Source of the DNA: an uncultured Prevotella sp.
GTDB taxonomy: Bacteria > Bacteroidota > Bacteroidia > Bacteroidales > Bacteroidaceae
Assembly (NCBI GenBank): GCA_900314995.1
Contig: OMXK01000007.1
Coordinates: forward strand, 1-64,000
Reading direction: 5' to 3'
Length of the DNA stretch: 64,000 bases
The notes below the pieces were generated by a model, which did no database searches, was not told the origin of the DNA, and worked only from the letters and a program-made list of their open reading frames with translations. Of this stretch, positions 14,503 through 22,010 are shown one piece after another. The position numbers and the translations under genes were made by a program. How positions within the stretch are numbered: the stretch's first letter is position 1; every line of letters begins with the position of its first letter.

Positions 14503-14614
14503 ATCACATTTTCGGCTGCAAATATAAGCAAAAAATCACATTTTCGGATAGTTTATAGGATGAAAAATCACATTTTTAGATATTTTTTAAGATAGAATAT
14601 CACATTTTTGGACA
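14503..14614. repeat. Four operator-like repeats at exact 32-bp intervals
   Basis: ATCACATTTTCGG or ATCACATTTTTrG begins at 14503, 14535, 14567 and 14599, so every step is 32 bp (three helical turns). The first copy overlaps the 5' untranslated region of the ATPase gene, and the minus-strand -7 box TATATTTG (14519-14526) lies between copies 1 and 2. The sequences between copies differ. This is a regular operator array, not a CRISPR. Confidence 0.7.
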
Positions 14615-14665
14615 TAAAAAGTGTACCATTCAGACGTAACGGACGTACAAGGGCCGCTTATCCAG

Positions 14666-14830
14666 TTAGGCGGCTTGGGGTAGGGGAAGACCCGCCTCCT
14701 CACGAAGGATGTTGAGGAGGCGGGTCATGTGTTTTTCGGTAAAGCGGTGCTTGCGGGCAAAGTCGTAGGTGGAAAGGCCGTCGAGCAGCATTTGGTGGAG
14801 TTCTTCAGTCAGACGGCCCAGACTGTACAT
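14666..14830 (-). CDS. Putative 54-residue protein downstream of hicB
   Basis: A leftward ORF, MYSLGRLTEELHQMLLDGLS then TYDFARKHRFTEKHMTRLLN and a short Pro/Leu-rich tail. The middle could form a helix-turn-helix (SxYDFARKHxFTEKHMTRLL). It starts 33 bp after the hicB stop on the same strand. Its DNA contains a perfect 14-bp-stem hairpin (14689-14702/14713-14726, loop 10 nt) that spans codons for TRLLNILREEAG. It may be a real small regulator or the remnant of a larger gene. No known family was recognised. Confidence 0.35.
   Translation of the reverse strand: MYSLGRLTEELHQMLLDGLSTYDFARKHRFTEKHMTRLLNILREEAGLPLPQAA
14689..14726. repeat. GC-rich perfect hairpin, 14-bp stem
   Basis: GACCCGCCTCCTCA pairs with TGAGGAGGCGGGTC around a 10-nt loop. 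It is much more G+C-rich than the flanking intergenic DNA and has no adjacent T-run, so it resembles a palindromic repeat element more than a terminator. Confidence 0.6.
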
Positions 14831-14862
14831 GCAAAGTTCAATGAAGAACTAGATAAATATCA

Positions 14863-15210
14863 TTATAATGCTGCAACTTTCTTCAGTTCGTTCTTGATGG
14901 CTTTGTTGATGAAATCATTAATGGTCATGCCTGTAGCAGCTACAAATGCTGCAAGCTTTGAATGTAATTCTGACGACATTCTAAGATTTAGTTTTCCGCT
15001 ATAGGGCTTGGCAGGCTCTATACCGTCTGCCTTACAGCCCTCGATGTAACTATCAATCCCTTCTTCAAAGTCCTTTCTTAACTCATCGAGCGTCTGCCCC
15101 TCATAGAGAATCAACGCTTTGCTCATTCCCTGTACTTTTCCAAACAGACAATTGTCCTCCTTGCTATATTCTACGCTACCCTTATAGCCCTTATACTCCA
15201 AAAAATCCAT
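14863..15210 (-). CDS. hicB: HicB-family antitoxin
   Basis: 115 residues. The N-terminal part, MDFLEYKGYKGSVEYSKEDN then LFGKVQGMSKALILYEGQTL, is the partial RNase H-like HicB fold that covers the toxin. The C-terminal LNLRMSSELHSKLAAFVAAT and GMTINDFINKAIKNEL form an Arc/RHH-type DNA-binding motif. The gene lies 8 bp after hicA on the same strand, in the toxin-first order usual for HicAB. HicB binds HicA and represses the operon, probably at the inverted repeat near 15501. Confidence 0.88.
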   Translation of the reverse strand: MDFLEYKGYKGSVEYSKEDNCLFGKVQGMSKALILYEGQTLDELRKDFEEGIDSYIEGCKADGIEPAKPYSGKLNLRMSSELHSKLAAFVAATGMTINDFINKAIKNELKKVAAL

Positions 15211-15218
15211 ATCTCAAA

Positions 15219-15479
15219 TTATTTAATGTGACCATGTTCCTTGAGGTGCAGATATATCACCTTAATCATCCATTCTTTCATGATACTGCCTGGATGGGGG
15301 CGATGAATATCAATATAAACACCTGTTGTTTCATTCTTAAATCTAACACGAGAGCCTGAAGTTGTCCCCTTATTATGAACTTCATATCCAAAGTGCGCCA
15401 AAAGCGTAATGGTTTCTTCATATGTAAAGTCCTTGGGCTTCTTCTTGAAACGTTCTACCAATTTGTCTTTTGATCCCAT
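15219..15479 (-). CDS. hicA: HicA-family mRNA interferase toxin
   Basis: 86 residues: MGSKDKLVERFKKKPKDFTY, then ITLLAHFGYEVHNKGTTSGS, RVRFKNETTG and IDIHRPHPGSIMKEWMIKVI. HicA folds like a double-stranded-RNA-binding domain and cuts mRNA through a His. In this Bacteroidetes subfamily the usual GSH motif is GSR, and His residues occur in the IHRPHPG segment instead. The active residue may have shifted, or activity may differ. The partner hicB follows after 8 bp. Confidence 0.85.
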   Translation of the reverse strand: MGSKDKLVERFKKKPKDFTYEETITLLAHFGYEVHNKGTTSGSRVRFKNETTGVYIDIHRPHPGSIMKEWMIKVIYLHLKEHGHIK

Positions 15480-15495
15480 ATTGTTCTTTTGGGTG

Positions 15496-15516
15496 CAAAG
15501 GTACTAATTTTAGTAC
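15496..15516 (-). promoter_or_regulatory. hicAB promoter and operator
   Basis: The minus strand reads TACCTTTG at 15503-15496 (-7 box). Directly upstream, 15501-15516 is an inverted repeat GTACTAA-TT-TTAGTAC that overlaps the box, and a further GTACTA half-site lies at 15536. This is a good candidate for HicB-mediated autorepression. Confidence 0.6.
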
Positions 15517-15600
15517 TAAACTCCAAATAAAAAACGTACTATTTTCAAAAAATGTCACAATTATGCAAATTGTACGCTAATTTTATAGGTATAAGCGATT

Positions 15601-17331
15601 TTACGCGTAGATGTTTCCGTCGTCGTCGATGAGGAGAATCGTGAGACGGGCATTGGGGAGGAGGGGGGCGCAATGGGTCTGGCAATGGCGGATGATGGTC
15701 TTGGCGAAGACGGGGAGTTGAGGGGAGGGGATCAGCTGCCAGAGTTCCTTGGCGAGGGTGATGGAGCTGATGTCGAGGGTGATGCCTGACTCGGCGAGCA
15801 GCTGGGCGACGAAGGTCTTGTCCATCGTGGCGCGTCGGCTGTGGGTGTCGAGGTGGCCTGCGGCGAGTTTGACAGCCTTGCCGAGCATCACGCCGAGGGT
15901 GACGTCGATGGTGCTTTGTCGGGCGATGATCTTGAGGGTTTCGCCGATGTAGTTGCCGTATTCCACGAAGGCTTGTTGGGGCAGGTCGGGGTAGAGGGCT
16001 TTGACGAAGCGTTCGCTCTTGCCGCCGCTGTTGATGACGATGCGGTCGGTGCCTGAGGCGATGGCGATGGTGACGCACTTGCGGATGGAGTCGATGAAGG
16101 CTTCTTCGGAGAAGGGTTTGACAATGCCGGAGACGCCGATGATGGAGATGCCGCCCTCGATGCCGAGACGGGGATTGAAGGTGCGGCGGGCAATCTCTGC
16201 GCCGTCGGGTACGGAAATCGTCACTTGGAATGAGGCGTTTCCCAGGGCTTGGAGGTTCTGGCGGATCATTTCGCGCGGGGCTTTGTTGATGGCTGGGGAG
16301 CCTGGGGGATAGTCGAAGCCTAGGAGGGTGATGGTGCCGACGCCTTCGCCTCCGAGGATCTCCAGGTGATCGGCGGGTGATACCGTGGCGCGGATCTCGA
16401 TGCCGTTGGTGACGTCGGGGTCGTCGCCTGACTCTTTCCGGCAGGCGGCGTAGCCGGGGCCGTAGGTTACGGGCACGTGAATGGTTTCGCCATTGGGCAG
16501 TATCACGGGGACTTCCTTTGGAAGCGAAGCGCTTTGGCGGTGCTGGAGGGTGGCGGCGATGGTGGCGGCTGTGGCACAGGTGCCGGTGGTGAGGCCGCTG
16601 TGGAGGGGATAGAAGTCGGGCAGCAGATGCTCTACTGCGCGGCGCAATCCGTAGGGGCCGTTGACGATGCTGTGGCAGGGCAGCGGCTCCGGGCGTTTCA
16701 GCACCAGGATGCGCATGCCTCTGGCCTTGGCGGCGGCTACCTTTTCGGGGAATCCGCCTGAAAGTCCGCTCTCCTTGAGCAGGATGGCGTCGGCCTCGAT
16801 GTCGATGGTGGTACCGTCGTGATAGTAGCACAGCTGGTCGTCGCTGGCGCCCTGCTGTCTGGCCAAGGCGACGGACGATTCTCGGGGCAGGATGCGATAG
16901 TAGATCTTCATGCCTGTAGCCTCGAGCGGTTTCAGCCGGGCGATGCTCTGCACGCCTGTTGTGGCGAGGAGCGAAGGGATGTCGCGGGGTATCTGGCTGT
17001 AGTCGTCGAGCCATTCCAGGCTGGGGTCTCGCTCAGGATAGATGCGTTCGTAGCGGACGACGGGGATCCGGCATTCGGCGGCTACGTTGAAGATGGTCTG
17101 GTGGAGGCGGTCAGCGAAGGGGTGGGCTGCATCGACGATGAGGCGGATGTCGCGGGCACGGCAGAAGGCTTGCATGGCTTCGGCATCGAGCGCTCCGTCG
17201 ATGCGTCGGCCATGTTGCAGCGTGAGGTCTTGCTCGCCCGTCTTCGTGCTGTAAAAATAGGGCGAGCCTGCCTCTTCGAGCACTTCTGCGGCCTTGCGGC
17301 CTTCCGTGGTTCCGCCGAATACCAGTATCAT
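15601..17331 (-). CDS. cbiJD: Fused CbiJ-CbiD: precorrin-6A reductase and cobalt-precorrin-5B C1-methyltransferase
   Basis: 576 residues. Residues 1-220 are CbiJ/CobK: MILVFGGTTEGRKAAEVLEE, then IRLIVDAAHPFADRL and later ILLKESGLSGGF. It reduces the corrin macrocycle with NADPH. From about 228 begins CbiD with SGLTTGTCATAATIAA, GPGYAACRKESGDDPDVTNG, GGEGVGTITLLGF and INKAPREMI; it methylates C1 of cobalt-precorrin-5B. Start ATG 17331 is chosen because it overlaps the cbiGF stop as ATGA; longer in-frame extensions give a His/Arg-rich nonsense sequence. This is the last gene of the leftward cobalamin operon. Confidence 0.93.
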   Translation of the reverse strand: MILVFGGTTEGRKAAEVLEEAGSPYFYSTKTGEQDLTLQHGRRIDGALDAEAMQAFCRARDIRLIVDAAHPFADRLHQTIFNVAAECRIPVVRYERIYPERDPSLEWLDDYSQIPRDIPSLLATTGVQSIARLKPLEATGMKIYYRILPRESSVALARQQGASDDQLCYYHDGTTIDIEADAILLKESGLSGGFPEKVAAAKARGMRILVLKRPEPLPCHSIVNGPYGLRRAVEHLLPDFYPLHSGLTTGTCATAATIAATLQHRQSASLPKEVPVILPNGETIHVPVTYGPGYAACRKESGDDPDVTNGIEIRATVSPADHLEILGGEGVGTITLLGFDYPPGSPAINKAPREMIRQNLQALGNASFQVTISVPDGAEIARRTFNPRLGIEGGISIIGVSGIVKPFSEEAFIDSIRKCVTIAIASGTDRIVINSGGKSERFVKALYPDLPQQAFVEYGNYIGETLKIIARQSTIDVTLGVMLGKAVKLAAGHLDTHSRRATMDKTFVAQLLAESGITLDISSITLAKELWQLIPSPQLPVFAKTIIRHCQTHCAPLLPNARLTILLIDDDGNIYA

Positions 17332-19148
17332 GATGCCTTGTTGTCGTCGCCTTGACGGAAGAGATGGGTGAAGTGCCTGTTGTAGAGCTCGGAGAGTCCC
17401 TCGCGGTTGTCGATGGCTTCGCCCACGACGAGCATGGTAGTCAGCGTGAGTTTGTTGTCGTGGACAATCTTGGCCAGATCCTTCAGTTTGCCGCGATAGA
17501 TCTTCTGGTCGGGCCACGTGAGATGGTAGCAGGCTGCCACGGGGGTGTCCTCGGGATATTCCTCGAGGAGTTCGCGCTGCACATCGTCGACGATGGCGGC
17601 AGAGAGGAAGATGCACATGGTGCTCTGGCTCTTGGCGAGCAGGTGGAGCTGTTCTTTCTCGGGCATGGGTGTGCGCCCTTCGCCGCGGGTGAGGATGATG
17701 GTCTGGGTGCGCTCGGGGATGGTGAACTGACTCTGCAGTTCGGCGGCAGCAGCGAGGAAGCTGGAGATGCCGGGGGTGATGTGATAGTGCATGCCTTGCT
17801 GGTCGAAGAAGGCCATCTGCTCCTGAATGGCTCCGAAGATGCAGGGGTCGCCGGTGTGCAGGCGTACGATGTATTTGCCCTTGTCGTAGAATCTTTTCAT
17901 CAATTCGCATTGCTCCTCGAGTGCCATATCAGCCGAAGAGCGTACGACGGCGCCAGGCTTGTGGCACTCGGTGAGCGCCTTGGGCACCAGCGAACCTGCG
18001 TAGAGGATCAGATCGGCTCTTTCGAGCATCTTGCGGCCTCTGACGCTGATCAGGTCGGGGTCGCCGGGGCCTGCGCCTACAATCTCGATGTGGCCGTGTT
18101 TTTCCGAGCCCGACTCGCCTTTCTCCCGCTCATCGCGCAGATACTTATAGTCGATGGCGAGGGCAGCGGTCCAGTTCCTGCCTTTCACCTTGGGGACAAT
18201 CAGTTTGCCATTGTTTGCTCCGAGGATGGCGGCTGCCTCACAGACAGAGGGCGTGCCCACGTGCTTCTGAACGGTCTTGCTGGGATTAGGCACTTCGACC
18301 TTGGCAAGTTGTTCGGCGGTGTAGAATACCAGTTCTTCGCCCAGGTCATCGACAAGCATCGCGCAGAACTCTTCGTCCTGTTTCACGTCGATGGTGCAAT
18401 AGCGCTTGTAGCAGGGCAGTACGCCTATCTGGCTCATGGCCTCGTCGATCTCGTCGTAGATGTCCTCGTAGTCATCGGGATGGCTGGCGAGTCCGAAACC
18501 TAGGGAGGCTATCATGGGCACGAAATGGAGCTCGAGCACGCCGTAGGGTGGACAGAGATTGTAGGGTGTCACCATGATCACCAGCTTGAACTTCTTGGGG
18601 TCTACCTCTTCGAGGCTCTTGACGACCGTCACGTGGTCGGGCAATGTCTTCTCCAGATAGTCGGTACCCTCGTCGCAGATCTCCATCAGCAGGGCTGTAG
18701 GCTGGCGATTGACGAAGGCATAGATGCATTTGTTCATGTCGTCGTCGCTGGCAATGGCCCAGTTGAACCGCTCGGCAAACGTGTCGAGCGCCCAGAGTCC
18801 GGCATTGTCGCTCTGGGTGGTGATGACCTCCCGGGCGCCTGTCAGGGCAGCCACCTCACGGGCGAGGTCGTTGGCACCGCCGATATGTCCGCTGAGGACG
18901 GAGATGACGTTGAGGCCGAGGCTGTCGATGCAGACGACGGCGGGATCCTCGTGCTTGTCGTTGATGTAAGGAGCGATGGTCCTGACGCAGATGCCCAGGG
19001 CCCCGATGAAAATAAAGGCGTCGAACTTCTTCCACTGTCTGCCCACTTCCGTGCGCTGGATTACTTTGGCTTTCAGTTGGCGTTGCAGGATGGTGGCATT
19101 TTCCTCGCCCTCCTTGCTAATCTGGATAATGGCTATCTTTTGTGTCAT
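17328..19148 (-). CDS. cbiGF: Fused CbiG-CbiF: cobalt-precorrin-5A hydrolase and cobalt-precorrin-4 C11-methyltransferase
   Basis: 606 residues. Residues 1-345 are CbiG: FIFIGALGICVRTIAPYIND, then ISVLSGHIGGANDLAREVAA, and a C-terminal part with KVEVPNPSKTVQKHVGTPSV and CEAAAI. It opens the delta-lactone ring and releases acetaldehyde. From about 352 is CbiF, an AdoMet-dependent methylase: IEIVGAGPGDPDLISVRGRK, LYAGSLVPKAL, RLHTGDPCIFGAIQEQM and PGISSFLAAAA. The two activities act in successive steps, so the fusion makes sense. It starts 4 bp after cbiET ends. Confidence 0.93.
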   Translation of the reverse strand: MTQKIAIIQISKEGEENATILQRQLKAKVIQRTEVGRQWKKFDAFIFIGALGICVRTIAPYINDKHEDPAVVCIDSLGLNVISVLSGHIGGANDLAREVAALTGAREVITTQSDNAGLWALDTFAERFNWAIASDDDMNKCIYAFVNRQPTALLMEICDEGTDYLEKTLPDHVTVVKSLEEVDPKKFKLVIMVTPYNLCPPYGVLELHFVPMIASLGFGLASHPDDYEDIYDEIDEAMSQIGVLPCYKRYCTIDVKQDEEFCAMLVDDLGEELVFYTAEQLAKVEVPNPSKTVQKHVGTPSVCEAAAILGANNGKLIVPKVKGRNWTAALAIDYKYLRDEREKGESGSEKHGHIEIVGAGPGDPDLISVRGRKMLERADLILYAGSLVPKALTECHKPGAVVRSSADMALEEQCELMKRFYDKGKYIVRLHTGDPCIFGAIQEQMAFFDQQGMHYHITPGISSFLAAAAELQSQFTIPERTQTIILTRGEGRTPMPEKEQLHLLAKSQSTMCIFLSAAIVDDVQRELLEEYPEDTPVAACYHLTWPDQKIYRGKLKDLAKIVHDNKLTLTTMLVVGEAIDNREGLSELYNRHFTHLFRQGDDNKAS

Positions 19149-19152
19149 ATTT

Positions 19153-20388
19153 CTACATTTTTAAATGTATACATTTTAAAATGTCTATGGGGTTGTAGGC
19201 ATTAAGTTGTATTTTGAGGGGTGGCTCTTGCGCGAGTCCGAGGGCGGCGCAGGCTTCATCCCATAGCTGGCGACTTCCAGGACGATCTGTCATCTTGGAT
19301 ACGACTGGTGAAGTGACGCTGTTGAATACGATGACGCCATCAGGTGCTAAGACGGTCAGTACCTTCGCGATGATCTCCTTCAGACGGCCGCCGTGTCCGC
19401 CGATGAAGACGGCATCGGGGCGGGGGAGCGTTGTGATGTCGGTCTGGAGAAAATCGCCGATGTGGATGTCGATGCCCGGGGCACCGAAGCGACGGGTGTT
19501 CTCCTGGATGATGGCCTCGCACTCAGGTCGGATCTCGAAACTGCATATCTGCAGATGAGGGAACTGCAGACGGGCCTCGATGGAGACGCTGCCCGTGCAG
19601 AAACCGATGTCCCAGAACACCTGTCTGGAAGCCAGTTCGAGAGCTTGGAGGGTCAACAGGCGGATGGGCATCTTGGTAATCATCTTCTCGCGGCCGTCGA
19701 GTAAAGCGAACGCGCTGTCGGGAATGCCGAAAGATCTCTTCTGGCGCTGAGTAATATCCTTTAGGCATGCCAAAATCATGCAGTTGGGCATGGAGAAGTC
19801 GCGGTGAGTGGCTTCTTCGAGGGAGAGGGTGGTGACTTTCTCGAGCGACGGGTTGCCAAGGTGTTCGCCTACGGACAGCTGATAGTCGTTATAGCCGTAG
19901 TCGAGCATGCGCTGGGCGATGGCGGCGGGGGTATGTTCGCGGTCTGTGAGGACGCCGATTTTCGTGGCTCCTTCGATGAGGGCCTTATCGAACTCAGGCC
20001 ACGGGCGGCCAGTGAGCGATACGATGCGCATATCGTGGTAGGGCATCACCAGTCGGTGGGCCAGCATCTGCAGGGAGTTGAAGGTGGGGTAGACCACGAT
20101 CTCTGCCTCGGGCATCTTGCGCTTGATCGTGTTGGCAAAGCCGAAGAACAAGGGGTCGCCACTGGCGAAAACGGTAATGGTGGAGGATAGGGCAACGTAT
20201 TGTTCGAAGACGGCATCGAGGGGGACGGTGATGTCAATCCACTGGGCATCGGGTGGAAGCAGCGGGGCTACTATCTCGTGGTGGCGCTTGCCGCCGGAGA
20301 AGACTTTGCCCTGACGGATAACCTCCAACACCTCTGGGGGGAAGAAGGGCTGCGGATGGTCTGTGATTCCGATGACGTAGAACTTCAT
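19153..20388 (-). CDS. cbiET: Fused CbiE-CbiT: precorrin-6Y C5,15-methyltransferase (decarboxylating), CobL type
   Basis: 411 residues. Residues 1-205 are the CbiE methylase: MKFYVIGITDHPQPFFPPEV, FSGGKRHHE, VFASGDPLFFGFANTIKR and YDMR-like YHDMRIVSLTGR. Residues about 215-411 are CbiT with a class I AdoMet site, VFWDIGFCTGSVSIEARLQF, followed by a Glu in CSFEIRPE, and PDAVFIGGHGG. Together they methylate C5 and C15 and decarboxylate the C12 acetate. The start overlaps the cbiA stop as ATGA. Complete and colinear with CobL. Confidence 0.93.
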   Translation of the reverse strand: MKFYVIGITDHPQPFFPPEVLEVIRQGKVFSGGKRHHEIVAPLLPPDAQWIDITVPLDAVFEQYVALSSTITVFASGDPLFFGFANTIKRKMPEAEIVVYPTFNSLQMLAHRLVMPYHDMRIVSLTGRPWPEFDKALIEGATKIGVLTDREHTPAAIAQRMLDYGYNDYQLSVGEHLGNPSLEKVTTLSLEEATHRDFSMPNCMILACLKDITQRQKRSFGIPDSAFALLDGREKMITKMPIRLLTLQALELASRQVFWDIGFCTGSVSIEARLQFPHLQICSFEIRPECEAIIQENTRRFGAPGIDIHIGDFLQTDITTLPRPDAVFIGGHGGRLKEIIAKVLTVLAPDGVIVFNSVTSPVVSKMTDRPGSRQLWDEACAALGLAQEPPLKIQLNAYNPIDILKCIHLKM

Positions 20389-21668
20389 AGGCTCGTTGGG
20401 ATTTGATAGAGGTGAGTGTAACTGGCCAATACGTTATGGTGGCGGAAAACGGGTGTCGGTACGGGCTCGCCTTTGGCATTGTAGACTTGGGTGACAGACT
20501 GCGGCACTTCGCCGAGGAACTGCGTATAGTGGAACTCATGGCCGCGATACGTCTGGCCGTCGAGTGTGAACTGCCGATAGCCGAGGGATAGTCTGCGGTC
20601 AGCCTTGCGGGCGGTGATGGCATAGGGGAGCACGCCGCACATGGGGTAGTTGCCCTCGTCGGTAAGGATCTCGCGACAGAGGTACATCATGCCGCCACAC
20701 TCGGCCACGATTCTGCCGCCTTGTTCGGCAAACGCCTTGATGGCCTGGCGGCAGGCTTCATTCTGCACCAGTGCGTCGAGGTGTTTCTCGGGATAGCCGC
20801 CGGGGAGGTAGAGCAGATCGGTGTCCTCGAAATCGGGTACTTCGGTCTCGGGGTCGAAGAACGTGACGTGTCCGAAGCGGTCGATGACTTCCTGATAGAT
20901 GAAGGAAAATGACTCGGCGTTGCGGGCGATGATTGCCTTTTCGCGGCTTTTATTGTCAGCGGATTGAAATAAAGACCGTGACTCTCGAAGAGAGCCGTGG
21001 AATCCGTGCCTAATAAAATACTCCCAATCGACATGTTCCTCTAGTTGATGGATGAGTGCTTGATTTTCGGGCTGTTCCGAGAAATCCAGGCCGAGGTAGC
21101 GGGAGCCTTGTTCGAGGGTTGGGTTCTTGGGCAGATAGCCGAGACACGCGATCTGCAGATCGTCGCACACCTGTTGCAGCATCTGGAAATGACGGGGGGA
21201 ACCCACCTTATTAAATATGACGCCCGCTATGCGGATATCCTTTCGGAAGTTGACAAAGCCCGAGAGCAGAGCTGCCGTCGAGTAGGCTGCCGACTTGGCA
21301 TCCACCACGAGGATCACGGGGATGTCGAGTACGCGGGCAATCTCGTAGGCAGAACCTCGTTCACGGTCGTAGCCGTCGAAGAGTCCCATCATGCCTTCCA
21401 CGATACAGACGTCGGCCTCTGAGCCATAGTGGGCGAAGAGTTCGCGCACATGTTCGGGTGTGGCCATAAAGGTGTCGAGGTTGATGCTGGGGCGCCCACA
21501 GACAGCCGCATGGAACTTGGTGTCGATATAGTCGGGGCCGCACTTGAAAGGCTGCACCTGATAGCCCTTCGCTGAGAGCAAGGCCATCAGGCCTCTGGCA
21601 ATCGTCGTCTTGCCGGAGCCGCTCGTAGGAGCTGCGATGAGAAATGCTGTTTTAGGTGTCATTATCAT
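20385..21668 (-). CDS. cbiA: Cobyrinate a,c-diamide synthase
   Basis: 427 residues. N-terminal ATP-binding domain: FLIAAPTSGSGKTTIARGLM, then FKCGPDYIDTKFHA and VEGMMGLFDG. C-terminal glutamine amidotransferase domain: LLYLPGGYPEKHLDAL, the nucleophile Cys in VAECGGMMYLC, and GHEFHYTQF. It amidates the a and c side chains using glutamine and ATP. Residues around GFHGSLRESRSLFQSADNKS do not fit the usual family spacing and are encoded by a small hairpin (near 20978-20994), a possible in-frame palindromic insertion. First gene of the leftward operon; the start lies about 14 bp from its -7 box. The alternative start at 21662 is equally possible. Confidence 0.93.
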   Translation of the reverse strand: MIMTPKTAFLIAAPTSGSGKTTIARGLMALLSAKGYQVQPFKCGPDYIDTKFHAAVCGRPSINLDTFMATPEHVRELFAHYGSEADVCIVEGMMGLFDGYDRERGSAYEIARVLDIPVILVVDAKSAAYSTAALLSGFVNFRKDIRIAGVIFNKVGSPRHFQMLQQVCDDLQIACLGYLPKNPTLEQGSRYLGLDFSEQPENQALIHQLEEHVDWEYFIRHGFHGSLRESRSLFQSADNKSREKAIIARNAESFSFIYQEVIDRFGHVTFFDPETEVPDFEDTDLLYLPGGYPEKHLDALVQNEACRQAIKAFAEQGGRIVAECGGMMYLCREILTDEGNYPMCGVLPYAITARKADRRLSLGYRQFTLDGQTYRGHEFHYTQFLGEVPQSVTQVYNAKGEPVPTPVFRHHNVLASYTHLYQIPTSL

Positions 21669-21681
21669 CGGTTTTGTGGTG

Positions 21682-21689
21682 CAAAATTA
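21682..21689 (-). promoter_or_regulatory. -7 promoter box of the leftward cbi operon
   Basis: The minus strand reads TAATTTTG. The start site would be about 21675, within 10 nt of the cbiA ATG, so there is no room for a riboswitch on this transcript. Confidence 0.5.
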
Positions 21690-21731
21690 AAAAAAATCCA
21701 TGAAATATGCATCATCTATTAAAAAAAGTTG

Positions 21732-21739
21732 TATCTTTG
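21732..21739 (+). promoter_or_regulatory. -7 promoter box of the riboswitch operon
   Basis: TATCTTTG, followed after about 15 bp by the cobalamin riboswitch. Confidence 0.65.
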
Positions 21740-21754
21740 TCGCCGAATTAAGGC

Positions 21755-21916
21755 AATCTGGTGGCCGATGCCGCCTGATGTAAGGGAATCCGGTGAGAGT
21801 CCGGAACTGTGCCTGCAGCTGTAATCCTCGTTAAAGAGGTCTGCTTGTATAACGCCACTGGCCATGGGGTCGGGAAGGTAAAGCAGACTGAGGAAAGTCA
21901 GAAGACCTACCGAAAC
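21755..21916 (+). ncRNA. Cobalamin riboswitch
   Basis: All hallmarks of the AdoCbl/B12 aptamer are present in order: AAGGGAATCCGGTGAGAGTC at 21783-21802, the GGAACTGTGCCTGCAGCTGT segment at 21802-21821, GCCACTG at 21854-21860, GGGAAGG at 21872-21878, and the B12 box GTCAGAAGACCTACC at 21898-21912. 21917-22010 holds the expression platform up to the receptor ATG, including GTGCGACGCCTGGCGTCAGT, a possible ribosome- or transcription-controlling hairpin. Cobalamin binding should lower expression of the downstream receptors and chelatase. Confidence 0.95.
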
Positions 21917-22010
21917 AAGGGAGGGGTGCGACGCCTGGCGTCAGTAGACCTGCCATAGACAAGTGAAAAGCCCGTTCAGGAACAGACGTGGCGGAAATTA
22001 AGACAATTAG

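Noticed and set aside
14503-14614. CRISPR array
   Set aside because: Only four short, imperfect units of about 14 bp with 16-18-bp A/T-rich gaps, no cas genes, and location on a promoter; an operator array is more likely.
15545-17014. Long minus-strand ORF rich in Arg, His and Pro
   Set aside because: A frame shadow of cbiJD in G+C-rich DNA, with no domain and extreme composition.
17332-17910. Longer N-terminus for CbiJ-CbiD
   Set aside because: The extra residues are a His/Arg-rich translation of the cbiGF gene in another frame; ATG 17331 begins the real CbiJ motif.
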